A stretch of DNA of 64,000 nt from Novosphingobium chloroacetimidivorans (GCF_014204535.1 NZ_JACHLR010000008.1:124001-188000); one strand, 5' to 3'; counted from the stretch's first letter, positions 8,212 to 16,951 are shown. A program made the numbers and translations. The notes: generated by a model from the sequence alone, not told the origin.

Positions 8212-9300
8212 ATGCGCAACATCGTCATCAAATCCGCGCTGCTGTGCGGCAGTGCAACGCTCGCGGCTTGGTCGGGCACCGCGCAGGCTGCCGGCACGGA
8301 AGCGGGCACCAGCATCCCCAACCAGGCCAGCGTCAGCTACTCGGTCGGCGGCACGCAGCAGAGCGTCGATTCCAACGTGGCCACCTTCGTGGTCGACAAG
8401 AAGGTCAACCTGACCGTCACCGGCGGCGTGATCACGCAAACGGCCATCGGTACGAATGACCAGGTGACGGCGTTCCAGGTGACCAATCTCACCAACGCCA
8501 CGCAGGACTTCCACCTGACCCCCGATCAGCAGAACCTGTCGATCCCGATCCTGGGCGCGGACAACTTCGACATGTCCAACTTGCGGGTCTTCGTCGACGT
8601 GAACGGCAACGGCACGTACGAAGCCGGCATCGACACCGCGACCTATATCGACGAGCTGCGTCCGGATACCTCGGTAACGGTCTTCCTGGTCGGCAACGTG
8701 CCGAACGTGCCGGGCGAGGACATCGCCATCGTTTCGCTCTCCGCACAAGCGGCCGCGGGTGGGCAGGCAGGTACCGAGGGTACGACGCTGGTCGCCACTT
8801 CTCTGCTGCAGGCGGATTCTCCCTCGACCATGGACATCGTGTTTGCCGACGCAAGCGGCACGTTTGACCTGGCGCGCGACGGTATCGGTCGAGCATTCAA
8901 CGCCTACAAGATCGGCACCGCTGCCGTTTCGATGACGAAAACGGCGCGCGTCATATCCGATCCCATCAATCTCCTGGTCAATCCCCGCGCCATTCCCGGT
9001 GCAGTGGTGGAATACTGCCTGACGGTCAGCAATGCCGGTCCGGGGATCGCCACGTCCGTCAGCGTCACCGACCAGCTGCCGGCCGGCACCACCTACATTC
9101 CGAACTCGCTGGCCGTCGGCGGCGTCGGGTCCGGCGGACATTGCGTGTTGAACGGTACAACCGAAGACGACGACACCACCGGCACGGACGAGTCCGACCT
9201 TTATGGCGGTTCGTTCAACGGCAGTGTCGTGCGCGGCGACATCCCGAGCCTGGCGGTGGGCGTATCGCTCACGGCCGCATTCCGCGTCACCGTCAACTGA
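8212..9300 (+). CDS. Exported DUF11 protein, third gene of surface operon
   Basis: 362 residues with a signal peptide (cleavage near AQAAG). The mature N-terminus GTSIPNQASVSYSVGG...SNVATFVVD repeats the module seen in the first gene. A VDVNGNGTYEAGID loop again resembles a calcium-type turn. Residues about 240-362 form a recognisable DUF11 domain (VEYCLTVSNAGPG...VTDQLPAGTTYIPNSL). It starts 54 bp after the previous gene. Likely a structural exported protein of the same assembly. Confidence 0.82.
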   Translation: MRNIVIKSALLCGSATLAAWSGTAQAAGTEAGTSIPNQASVSYSVGGTQQSVDSNVATFVVDKKVNLTVTGGVITQTAIGTNDQVTAFQVTNLTNATQDFHLTPDQQNLSIPILGADNFDMSNLRVFVDVNGNGTYEAGIDTATYIDELRPDTSVTVFLVGNVPNVPGEDIAIVSLSAQAAAGGQAGTEGTTLVATSLLQADSPSTMDIVFADASGTFDLARDGIGRAFNAYKIGTAAVSMTKTARVISDPINLLVNPRAIPGAVVEYCLTVSNAGPGIATSVSVTDQLPAGTTYIPNSLAVGGVGSGGHCVLNGTTEDDDTTGTDESDLYGGSFNGSVVRGDIPSLAVGVSLTAAFRVTVN

Positions 9301-9363
9301 CCTCGCCGCAGCGCTGAAGACCAACTCCGGCGGGCAGGGTGCTCGCCGGAGCAGGGGAAAGTC

Positions 9364-12300
9364 GTGCTCCAACTCCGTCGCATCCTGTGCCAAGCCGCAG
9401 CCCTGCTGGGTTTGACGAGCATCATCGCCGCGCCTGCGGATGCACAGACGCGCGTGGAGAACACGGCTGTGTTCAGGTACCGCGTGCCGACGAGTGCGGA
9501 GGTGAAGACGATCGCGTCCAACACCACGACGCTGGATGTTGTACCGGTGGGCCGCCGTGCCAAGCGCCCGACGAAGCTGAGCTTCCGCCGCATCGATCCG
9601 ACTTATACTTTCGGCGAGGACTTGAAGGACGCCTGCGTCTCGGGATCGCCGCCGACCTTCAAGACGTTCGCGGTGAACCAGCAGGAAGTCGACAGTGCAG
9701 CTCCGCTCGGGTCGCTCGATATTGCCAAGGCCTATGTCATCGTCCTCGAGAATGAAGGCGGCAATCGGGATCCCGCTGTTCGCGAGACCGCCTGGATCAT
9801 GGCCACGGCGCATACGACCAATCGCGTGATCCTGACCGAGACCGGCCCGGACACAGGCGTGTTCGCCGGCGCGGTTCCGGGTCTGGCAGAGATCGAGCGG
9901 ACCGAACTTGTCGACAGCCCGTGCAACTTCCACTTCGAACTCGCACGCGTTTTCACGCTGAGCTTTTCCGAAGACGAGCACAGTCTGGCTTCGTCCAGCT
10001 CCATGCTGATCGACCCGCTTGGTTTCGTCTTCGACAGCACTACCGGCGCGATTATCGAGGGGGCGCGCGTCAGTGTGGTCGAGGACGCCACCGGGCTGCC
10101 GGCGACCGTCATCGGGGACGATGGCGTCAGTGCCTATCCATCGACATTGCTGACGGGGTCGCGCGTCAAGGACTCGAGCGGGTTCGAGTACCAGTTGGAG
10201 CGTGGACAGTTTCGGTTCCCGTTGATGAACGCGGGGGCTTATCGCCTCATTGTCACCCCGCCCCCCGGATACCGCGGACCATCGACCGCGACCGCTCAGC
10301 AGCTTGCATCCTACAACGGCCCGAATGGGCGCTATCACATCAGCGATGCCTCGTTCAGCCGCAGGTTCGTGCTCGACTCTCCCGAGCCGCTGAGCGTGGA
10401 CATCCCGCTCGACCCCGATCTCAGCAGCGAGCTTCTGCTCGACAAGACCGCATCGGCCCGCGCCGCTTCGCCCGGCGATCTTGTCGAGTACCGACTGCGG
10501 CTGACCAACCGCGATGCAAGACGCACGCTGCCGGCTTCCACGATCCGGGACAGCCTGCCGCCGGGCCTGCGTTATCGCCGCGGCAGCACACGCGGCACGG
10601 TCGAACCTCGGATCTCAAGTGACGGCTCCAAGCTGACCTTCACGGCCGGCGCCCTTGCCGGTGCAGCCACGCTCGACATCCGCTACGTCGTCGAAGTGAG
10701 CCCCGGCGCACGCCAGGGCGAAGCCGTCAACCGCGCGCAAGCCTTCTCGGGCGGGGCGACGAGCAACGAGGCGATCGCCGCGATCCGTATCAAGCCGCTG
10801 CTGTTCAGCGATGCGGCGACGCTTGTCGGCCGCGTGACCGAAGGCGATTGCGGCGATCCGTTGCGCGACCGCAAGGGCGTGGCGGGCGTGCGCATCATGC
10901 TGGAGGATGGCGCTCAGACCGTCACCGATCGCGACGGACTGTACCACTTCGAAGGCGTGAAGGCCGGAACGCACGTCGTCCAGCTTGACCGCCACAGCAT
11001 CGCCGCGACGCATGAGCCGGTCGCTTGCGACCGCGACACGCGCCAGGCCGGCAGTGCGATCTCGCGCTTCGTCGAGGCGAGCGGGGGAAGCCTGCCCCGC
11101 GTCGACTTCCAGCTTCGTCGGACAGGGGCGGTCGCTGCGGACAAGGATGCTCTGCCGATCACCCTAATGAGCGACGCCGACGCCGCCGGCGGTGGTCGCG
11201 AGTGGCTGCAGGAGGCGACGCCCGGTGTCGACTGGCTGTTCCCCGCGATGGACCACAACCCGCGCGCCCCGGCGCAGCGCGTGGTCGTAAAGCACAAGCC
11301 CGGGCAACGCATCGCGCTGCAGGTGAACGGCCATGCGGTCGATCCCGTCACCTTCGATGGCACCAGCGCCGACGAGGCGCGGGGCGTCGCGGTGTCGGTC
11401 TGGACCGGCGTTCCACTTGGCCCGCGCGACAACCTGCTCGAAGCGCGCGTGCTCGAAGCCGATGGCAGCCTTGCCACCACGCTGACCCGCATCGTCCACT
11501 TCGCCACCGAGCCGGTGCGCGCAGAGTACGTGGCCGAGCAGTCGCGCCTGATCGCCGACGGCTTGTCGCGCCCGCTTGTCGCAGTGCGAGTGACCGACCG
11601 TGACGGCAAGCCGGTCCGCGCCGGCACCACGATCGGCTTTCGCGTCGACCAGCCCTACGAGGCGGCGATCGAGAGCGACGTTCAGGCGCAGCGCCAGCTC
11701 GCCGGCCTGGACGGCGCGCCCGCTTTCGCCCGCGTGGCGGGTGACCAGGGCCTGGCGTTCCTTGCTCTGGCACCGACGATGCAGGCCGGCGCCGTCAAGA
11801 TCACCACGCTGCTGGACGAAAGCGGCAAGACGAAGGAAGTGCCGATCGCCTCCTGGCTGACCGCCGCGGCGCAAGGCTGGACGGTCGTCGGCTTCGGCAA
11901 GGGCACGCTGGGATACGATACGCTGCGTACCCACGCCTCGGCCCTGAACACCACGGGCAAGCACGAGGTGGTGACCGACGGCGAGCTGCGCTTCTACGCC
12001 AAGGGGCGGATCAAGGGTAGCTGGCTGCTGACGATGGCCTATGACAGCGACCGCAAATACGATCCCGACCGCGGCCTGCTCGGCACCATCGATCCCGACC
12101 GCTACTACACCGTCTACGGCGACGGCTCGCGCCAGATCTTCGACGCGGCGACCACCCGCAAGCTCTACCTGCGCCTGGAGCGCCAGGAGTTCCGCGCCCT
12201 GTTCGGCGACTTCGAAACCGGCATGACCGAGACCAACCTGATGCGCTACAATCGCACCCTCAACGGCGTTCGCGCCGAATACCACGGCAACCGTGTGACT

Positions 12301-14388
12301 TTCACCGGCTTCGCGGCCGAGAACCGCCAGGTTTACGGTCGTGACGAGATCCAGGGCAACGGCCTATCCGGTCCCTATCGCCTGAGCGGCGAAGGCATCG
12401 TGCCCAACAGCGACAAGGTGCGGCTGGAGACGCGCGATCGCTACCGCTCGGAACGGATCGTCGGCACCCAGCAGCTGACCCGCCACATCGATTACGACAT
12501 CGACCCCGATGCCGGCACGCTGCGCTTCCGCGAACCGGTGCTGAGCCGAGATGCAGACCTGAACCCGATCTTCATCGTCGCCGAGTACGAGACGGCACTA
12601 GGTCGCTCCAGGTCCAAGGTCATGGGCGCCCGCGCCGCGGTGCGCGTGGCCGAGAACCGCGTCGAAGTGGGCGCGAGCGTGCTGCGGGATGAGAGCGCGC
12701 CTGCCGCGACTGTCGCGGGTGTCGACCTCAAGGCCAGGCTGGGCAGGGGCACCGAAGTGCACGCCGAAGCGGCCACGGGCGGTCGCCGCGGCTTCTCGCA
12801 GGATCGTGCCTTCGAAGCGGAAGTTATCCACCAGAGCCGTGACCTCGATGCCAGCGCCTACATCCGCCAGCAGGACAGCGGCTTCGGTCTCGGCCAGCAG
12901 AACGGCGTGGAAGCGGGCACGCGCAAGATCGGCGTGGATGGCAAGGTGCGCTTTACCGATCGCCTGTCGCTTGCCGGCTCGGCCTGGCACCAGACCAATC
13001 TGGAAGATGCCGGGCGCCGCATCGCCGCCGATGCGCGCCTTGAGTATCGCACCCGCACCGGCACCGTCTACGCCGGCGCGCAGATCGCCTCGGACACCGG
13101 CATCGGTGGTCAGAAGCGCGATTCCCGGCTGCTGACCCTTGGTGGAAGCCAGCGCCCGTTCGGCCAGGATCTTGAGATTTTCGGCGAAACCCAGCTTGCC
13201 CTCGGCGGCAAGGACGAGAGCATCGATTTTCCGGTACGTCATAAGCTTGGCGTGGCGTATCAGGTGAAGCAGGGCGTGCGCCTGATCGCCGAGCACGAGA
13301 TCGCCGCCAGCGACGTGAAGGCGCACCAGACCCGCCTGGGCTTCAATGTCGCGCCATGGTCAGGCGGCAAGCTGTTGGGCTCCGTGGCGCAGGAAGCGAT
13401 CGGCGAGAACGGCGCGCGCACTTTCGCGCAATACGGGCTTAACCAGTCTGTCCCGCTGGGCAAGCACTGGACGGTGGACGCGACCGTCGACGCCACCACC
13501 ACCGTCAGTGGCACGCTTGCACCCGATGGCGTGATCAACCCGCTGCATCCGCGTGCGATCGGCGGCATGCTCGACCGCGATGGCGGCGATGGTGATCACC
13601 GGGCCTTCACACTTGGCGCCACGTATCGCCGCGAGACCTGGAGCTGGAACGGTCGCGCCGAGTATCGCCGGGGCTCGCGTTCGAACCGCTGGGGCGTGAC
13701 CACCAGCGCGTTGCGCAGCCTGGGCGAGGGCAAGACCCTCGCTGCGGGCCTGCGTGCCTACGAGGTCACGGAGCGCGACGGCGGGGTCGCGGCCTTTCTC
13801 TCGGCCGACGTCGCACTCGCCTTGCGGCCACTCGACAGCCGCTGGTCGGTCCTGGAACGGCTGGAACTTCGCCGCGAGCGGGCAGACGCAGATGTGCGGT
13901 CGAGCAATCTCGTGGGTTCAATCAATGCGATCGGCGGCGGGCAGATCTCGACCCGCCTCGTCAACAACCTGGCGGTCAACTACCGCACCGGCGCCGAAGG
14001 CGATGGTCATGGGTGGGAGGCGAGTTTCTACCATGGTGCCAAGTACGTTATCGGCCGCTTCGGTGACGACGGCTATACCGGCTTCATCGACGTGATCGGC
14101 TTCGACTTGCGCCGCGATCTTGGCCCGCGCTTCGACATCGGCATCCAGGCCAGCCGCCAGCACAGCTGGTCGAGCCACGCGACCAGCTATAGCCTGGGGC
14201 CGTCGCTCGGCTTCTCGCCCGGCAACGGGGTCTGGATGAGCGCCGGCTATAACCTGCGCGGCTTCCACGATCGTGACTTCGCGGAAGCGCGCTATACGCG
14301 GCAGGGACCGTTCGTGACGATGCGGATGAAGTTCGATCAGCTATCGTTGAGCGCGGCAGCGCGGCAGATCATGGGAGCAGCCAAGTGA
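9364..14388 (+). CDS. Giant multidomain outer-membrane protein: DUF11, Cna-B/SdrD-like domain and C-terminal beta-barrel
   Basis: 1674 residues, GTG start with GGAGCAGGGG upstream. Order of parts: signal peptide (1-28, ends ADAQ); N-terminal module TRVENTAVFRYRVP...SNTTTLDVV as in genes one and three; a carboxypeptidase-regulatory-like stretch around 220-250; a DUF11 domain about 357-480 (LVEYRLRLTN...DSLPPGLRY); a Cna-B/SdrD-like domain about 488-560 (GVRIMLEDG...TDRDGLYHFEGVKAGTHVV); further Ig-like segments to about 830; then about 838-1674 rich in alternating amphipathic strands with aromatic girdles, read as an outer-membrane beta-barrel. The architecture suggests a surface anchor or pore displaying Ig-like domains. 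It overlaps the next gene by GTGA. Function unknown. Confidence 0.83.
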   Translation: MLQLRRILCQAAALLGLTSIIAAPADAQTRVENTAVFRYRVPTSAEVKTIASNTTTLDVVPVGRRAKRPTKLSFRRIDPTYTFGEDLKDACVSGSPPTFKTFAVNQQEVDSAAPLGSLDIAKAYVIVLENEGGNRDPAVRETAWIMATAHTTNRVILTETGPDTGVFAGAVPGLAEIERTELVDSPCNFHFELARVFTLSFSEDEHSLASSSSMLIDPLGFVFDSTTGAIIEGARVSVVEDATGLPATVIGDDGVSAYPSTLLTGSRVKDSSGFEYQLERGQFRFPLMNAGAYRLIVTPPPGYRGPSTATAQQLASYNGPNGRYHISDASFSRRFVLDSPEPLSVDIPLDPDLSSELLLDKTASARAASPGDLVEYRLRLTNRDARRTLPASTIRDSLPPGLRYRRGSTRGTVEPRISSDGSKLTFTAGALAGAATLDIRYVVEVSPGARQGEAVNRAQAFSGGATSNEAIAAIRIKPLLFSDAATLVGRVTEGDCGDPLRDRKGVAGVRIMLEDGAQTVTDRDGLYHFEGVKAGTHVVQLDRHSIAATHEPVACDRDTRQAGSAISRFVEASGGSLPRVDFQLRRTGAVAADKDALPITLMSDADAAGGGREWLQEATPGVDWLFPAMDHNPRAPAQRVVVKHKPGQRIALQVNGHAVDPVTFDGTSADEARGVAVSVWTGVPLGPRDNLLEARVLEADGSLATTLTRIVHFATEPVRAEYVAEQSRLIADGLSRPLVAVRVTDRDGKPVRAGTTIGFRVDQPYEAAIESDVQAQRQLAGLDGAPAFARVAGDQGLAFLALAPTMQAGAVKITTLLDESGKTKEVPIASWLTAAAQGWTVVGFGKGTLGYDTLRTHASALNTTGKHEVVTDGELRFYAKGRIKGSWLLTMAYDSDRKYDPDRGLLGTIDPDRYYTVYGDGSRQIFDAATTRKLYLRLERQEFRALFGDFETGMTETNLMRYNRTLNGVRAEYHGNRVTFTGFAAENRQVYGRDEIQGNGLSGPYRLSGEGIVPNSDKVRLETRDRYRSERIVGTQQLTRHIDYDIDPDAGTLRFREPVLSRDADLNPIFIVAEYETALGRSRSKVMGARAAVRVAENRVEVGASVLRDESAPAATVAGVDLKARLGRGTEVHAEAATGGRRGFSQDRAFEAEVIHQSRDLDASAYIRQQDSGFGLGQQNGVEAGTRKIGVDGKVRFTDRLSLAGSAWHQTNLEDAGRRIAADARLEYRTRTGTVYAGAQIASDTGIGGQKRDSRLLTLGGSQRPFGQDLEIFGETQLALGGKDESIDFPVRHKLGVAYQVKQGVRLIAEHEIAASDVKAHQTRLGFNVAPWSGGKLLGSVAQEAIGENGARTFAQYGLNQSVPLGKHWTVDATVDATTTVSGTLAPDGVINPLHPRAIGGMLDRDGGDGDHRAFTLGATYRRETWSWNGRAEYRRGSRSNRWGVTTSALRSLGEGKTLAAGLRAYEVTERDGGVAAFLSADVALALRPLDSRWSVLERLELRRERADADVRSSNLVGSINAIGGGQISTRLVNNLAVNYRTGAEGDGHGWEASFYHGAKYVIGRFGDDGYTGFIDVIGFDLRRDLGPRFDIGIQASRQHSWSSHATSYSLGPSLGFSPGNGVWMSAGYNLRGFHDRDFAEARYTRQGPFVTMRMKFDQLSLSAAARQIMGAAK

Positions 14389-15422
14389 GCCGGACCATGT
14401 CCCGCGTTTTAGCGCTGCTGCTCGCCACCTTGCTCGCCTTCAGCGCCGGGTCGGCACAGGCGTGCACCGCGACACCCTCGCTCGCGACGGATTTCGGCAC
14501 ATTCTCGGCTCAGTCGGTCAAGCAGGCGGCCATCCCTTCGCAGTTCAGTCGAGCGGGCCTGACCTGTCCGACCAGCGCCATCGTCCTCCTCGGCATCAAC
14601 TACATACGCGCCAAGTTCCAGAGCAAGAACGGCATGAAGCTGATGAACGGGACGAACGCCATCGCCTATGCCGCGTCGGCCGATCCCGGTGGCGCCGCCG
14701 CGTTCACGCAGAACGGCACGATCGACTACATGCAGAACAACCTGCTGAACGTGCTCGGCTTGCTAGGTGGCAGCAACGCGGATCTGCCCATCTACGTGAA
14801 GCCGTCGGGTGGCGCGCTGCCTCCGCCGGGCATCTACACCGACCGGATCACGATGACCTGGAACTGGTACTTGTGTCCGGGCGTCAACGCGCTGCTGATC
14901 TGCCTGGGCACTCCGGTTCAGGGTACCAACGTGATCACGGTCGTCGAAGTGACCATGACCGTCGGCGCCAAATCGGTCCTGCTCACTACCAGTACCGGCA
15001 CGACTTGGGACCCAGTGAACGGCACCAGCAATCCCAAGGCGCTTCCCGGCGGCAAGCGCCGCATGATCGTCGGCGTGACCAACCCGGACCTGGTGCCGGT
15101 GGACAGCAACACGCTTTGGCTCAACCTGGCCGTCCCCAGCGGGACCTCAGTCGCGCTGGATGGCGATGGTACCGGGACGGGCTCGTTCCTGCTCTTCACC
15201 GATGGCACGCCGGCCTCGACCCTTGCCTTGAGCTACACCGCGCCCGGCAGCACTACGGACGACGTCGATTTCTCGTCAGATAGTGGGGCAAGCTGGAACT
15301 ATGTACCGGTCCAAGGTGACTCCGTCTCGCAAGCAGCGGTGACGAATGTCCGCGTGCGGCCCAAGGGCGGGATGGCAGCGGGTTCTCGCTTCAGTCTTTC
15401 CGTTGCCCTGAAAACGAAATGA
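14385..15422 (+). CDS. Exported protein with spore-coat-U (SCPU/Csu-pilin-like) domain
   Basis: 345 residues with a signal peptide (LLATLLAFSAGSAQA). The mature protein starts CTATPSLATDFGTF and ends its first domain with the strand motif PPGIYTDRITMTW, the pattern of SCPU domains found in Csu-type chaperone-usher pilins and related secreted proteins. A second beta-rich domain follows (about 200-345). No usher or PapD-like chaperone is next to it. It overlaps the giant barrel gene, so it is probably a partner of the barrel protein. Transcription likely ends after it; a weak GAGG/CCTC hairpin lies just past the stop. Confidence 0.72.
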   Translation: MSRTMSRVLALLLATLLAFSAGSAQACTATPSLATDFGTFSAQSVKQAAIPSQFSRAGLTCPTSAIVLLGINYIRAKFQSKNGMKLMNGTNAIAYAASADPGGAAAFTQNGTIDYMQNNLLNVLGLLGGSNADLPIYVKPSGGALPPPGIYTDRITMTWNWYLCPGVNALLICLGTPVQGTNVITVVEVTMTVGAKSVLLTTSTGTTWDPVNGTSNPKALPGGKRRMIVGVTNPDLVPVDSNTLWLNLAVPSGTSVALDGDGTGTGSFLLFTDGTPASTLALSYTAPGSTTDDVDFSSDSGASWNYVPVQGDSVSQAAVTNVRVRPKGGMAAGSRFSLSVALKTK

Positions 15423-15488
15423 GGCTGCAAAAACCTCTTACAGCAATGTGGGTGAGCGCGTGCGCGGATTTCACGTGATTTACCTTGT

Positions 15489-15514
15489 GGAACCTGCGGG
15501 CATGCTGGGCAGTT
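15489..15514 (+). promoter_or_regulatory. EcfG-type general stress promoter
   Basis: GGAAC at 15489-15493, a 17-base spacer, then AGTT at 15511-15514. This matches the alphaproteobacterial EcfG consensus GGAAC-N16/17-cGTT except for A in place of C. It lies about 30 bp before the GTG of the transglycosylase-associated (GlsB/YeaQ) gene, a family commonly stress-induced. Confidence 0.6.
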
Positions 15515-15544
15515 TAATCCTCACTAAGTCTAGGGAGAACTGCT

Positions 15545-15814
15545 GTGACACTCATCCTCGCAATCATCGTCGGCGGCATCATCGGCTGGCTCGCCAGCAT
15601 CATCATGCGCCGTGATGCTCAACAAGGTATCATTCTGAACATCGTCGTCGGGATTGTCGGTGCGGTGCTGGCCGGCTTCCTGCTCAACCCGCTGATCGGC
15701 GGCGGCAACATCATGAACGGTGACTTCAGCCTCAGCTCGCTGCTGGTGTCGCTGCTTGGCGCTGTGATCCTGCTGGCGATCGTGAACCTGTTTACCCGCC
15801 GTTCGGTGCGGTAA
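15545..15814 (+). CDS. GlsB/YeaQ/YmgE (transglycosylase-associated) family membrane protein
   Basis: 89 residues, GTG start with AGGGAG upstream. Three hydrophobic segments with Gly-rich faces (GGIIGWLASIIMRRD; GIVGAVLAGFLLNP; LLGAVILLAIVNLF) give the typical small inner-membrane protein of this family. Members are often induced by general or envelope stress; the biochemical role is unknown. The promoter just upstream fits EcfG control. It is monocistronic, followed by a good terminator hairpin at 15876. Confidence 0.88.
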   Translation: MTLILAIIVGGIIGWLASIIMRRDAQQGIILNIVVGIVGAVLAGFLLNPLIGGGNIMNGDFSLSSLLVSLLGAVILLAIVNLFTRRSVR

Positions 15815-15875
15815 CTCCAGAGGCCGGCGCCGGGAGCAGGTTCGTCCTGCTCGTGGCGTCAGGTCGCTGTACCGG

Positions 15876-15913
15876 AACGGGCGTGTTGCCAGAACGGCGG
15901 CACGCCCGTTTTT
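15876..15913 (+). terminator. Rho-independent terminator after the GlsB/YeaQ gene
   Basis: A 10-bp perfect stem AACGGGCGTG / CACGCCCGTT (15876-15885 with 15901-15910), an internal loop that can extend the pairing (TTGCC/GGCGG), and a T-run immediately after. Confidence 0.8.
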
Positions 15914-15962
15914 CGTTGCATGTGCTGCGTGCGCGTTTTCGAACGTTCAAGAGTGTAAATGC

Positions 15963-15992
15963 GAAGGGCCGCCCCTTGCGAGGCGGCCCTTC
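15963..15992. terminator. Strong hairpin, possible terminator of a small minus-strand transcript
   Basis: An 11-bp perfect stem GAAGGGCCGCC / GGCGGCCCTTC with an 8-base loop. It has no good U-run on either strand. It lies 25 bp after the stop of the small minus-strand ORF and could end that transcript. Confidence 0.4.
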
Positions 15993-16016
15993 CATTGTCC
16001 TGCATGACGCAGCAGC

Positions 16017-16091
16017 TCAGTCGAGCCGTGCCCCCGGGACGGAGGCCGAACTCATCTGATCCGCTGCGCGCGGCATATGACAATGAGACAT
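16017..16091 (-). CDS. Possible small protein, 24 residues
   Basis: ATG at 16091, TGA at 16017-16019; the peptide begins MSHCHMPRAADQ. It is listed because AAGGAGG lies seven bases upstream of the ATG, one of the best ribosome-binding sites in the window, and a strong hairpin follows the stop. The Shine-Dalgarno is one arm of a perfect 9-bp inverted repeat, so it may be sequestered. No homologue is recognised and it may be a leader peptide or not translated. Confidence 0.35.
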   Translation of the reverse strand: MSHCHMPRAADQMSSASVPGARLD

Positions 16092-16095
16092 CAGA

Positions 16096-16134
16096 CCACC
16101 TCCTTTCCGTTGTTGAACGATGCATAGGAGGTGG
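16096..16134. promoter_or_regulatory. Inverted repeat covering a Shine-Dalgarno sequence
   Basis: CCACCTCCT (16096-16104) and AGGAGGTGG (16126-16134) are perfect reverse complements, 21 bases apart. On the minus strand the arm nearer the small ORF is its ribosome-binding site, so folding would hide it. On the plus strand the first arm with the following TTTCC resembles the 3' end of 16S rRNA, the anti-Shine-Dalgarno. Confidence 0.45.
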
Positions 16135-16372
16135 GCGGGCAGCAGAGTGCTTTCAAGATGCAAGTGGCTGTTCCGGAACATTATCTCGGCTTGCGCGCAG
16201 GCGGCGGCCGCTTGGGCTGCCGTCCTGCTCGCTCATCCGGTGAGCAGTCATCTCACACAATCGTCTTGATCCACTTCAATCGTTCACGATTTCAAGGAAC
16301 GCTGCGCCTCCTGGCGCATTTTCGCGACTGCCGACCGGCACACCACTCCGCCAAACTATAAGGACGCGATCG

Positions 16373-16951
16373 ATGTCAGACCCGGCCGGCACCCAGCTGG
16401 AGGCCAAGAACTTCGTCAACCCCGCGATTTTGCTGTCCGGATCCGTCGATTACCAGATGTACGCTGACTTTCGGCAGCAATTGAGCAACGCCCCGCAGTC
16501 GGGCCTCATCGTTGTGGAGCTGACGACCTTGGGCGGCGATCCGGAAGTCGCGCGGATCATGGGCGAAGACGTGCGCTTTCACAGCGAGGTCATGCCGGAA
16601 TGCCGCTTCGTGTTCCTCGGCAAGGCGGCGGTCTATTCGGCCGGGACCACGTTCATGAGCTTCTTCGCGTCCGAGAACCGCTATCTCACACGCGGCACGC
16701 GGCTGATGATCCACGAGCGCAAGATGAGCACGCAGTTGAACGTCGAAGGTCCGTTGACGACATGCATCGCAGGACTGCAGGCCACGCTCAACGAGATCAA
16801 CGAGTCCATCGCGATCCAGAACGAAGGCTTCCAGAACCTGATCCGGAACTCCAGCGTCACCATGGAAGAGGTGCTCGAGAAAGCTCCTGCCAACTGGTAC
16901 GTGGAAGCACGCGAGGCCCTCGACTGTGGCCTCATCGCGGGCATTATCTGA
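16373..16951 (+). CDS. ClpP-like serine protease homologue
   Basis: 192 residues, start ATG with AAGGA upstream, no signal peptide. The ClpP fold is recognised from GKAAVYSAGTTFMSFF (nucleophile Ser89, equal to SMG in ClpP) and RLMIHERK (His114, equal to MIHQP). Aligning the end with ClpP (EALDCGLIAGI with EAVEYGLVDSI) puts Asn174 where ClpP has its catalytic Asp. The N-terminal axial loops and LGG strand (TTLGGDPEVA) are present. It is not next to clpX or clpA and differs from housekeeping ClpP. It may have weak or altered activity, or be a regulatory paralogue. Confidence 0.78.
   Translation: MSDPAGTQLEAKNFVNPAILLSGSVDYQMYADFRQQLSNAPQSGLIVVELTTLGGDPEVARIMGEDVRFHSEVMPECRFVFLGKAAVYSAGTTFMSFFASENRYLTRGTRLMIHERKMSTQLNVEGPLTTCIAGLQATLNEINESIAIQNEGFQNLIRNSSVTMEEVLEKAPANWYVEAREALDCGLIAGII

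Larger units (their letters stand above)
15815..16372. other. 558-bp intergenic region rich in hairpins
   Basis: This gap holds a terminator for the GlsB/YeaQ gene (15876-15913), an 11-bp-stem hairpin (15963-15992), a small minus-strand ORF with a very good ribosome-binding site (16017-16091), a 9-bp inverted repeat around that site (16096-16134) and a small hairpin TGCGCC-TCCT-GGCGCA followed by TTTT (16303-16322) shortly before the ClpP-like gene. A small RNA or small-protein gene is plausible. Confidence 0.5.

Noticed and set aside
7984..10338. 784-codon open frame on the minus strand across the DUF11 genes
   Set aside because: It is antisense to three genes with signal peptides, ribosome-binding sites and domain matches, and its translation is Arg/Asp-rich with no motif. 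Long antisense frames are common in GC-rich DNA.
16172..16200. GGAAC upstream of the ClpP-like gene as an EcfG promoter
   Set aside because: No GTT at 16-17 bases downstream.
16131..16361. 76-codon plus-strand frame before the ClpP-like gene
   Set aside because: Its GTG directly touches the AGGAGG with no spacing, and composition is not coding-like.
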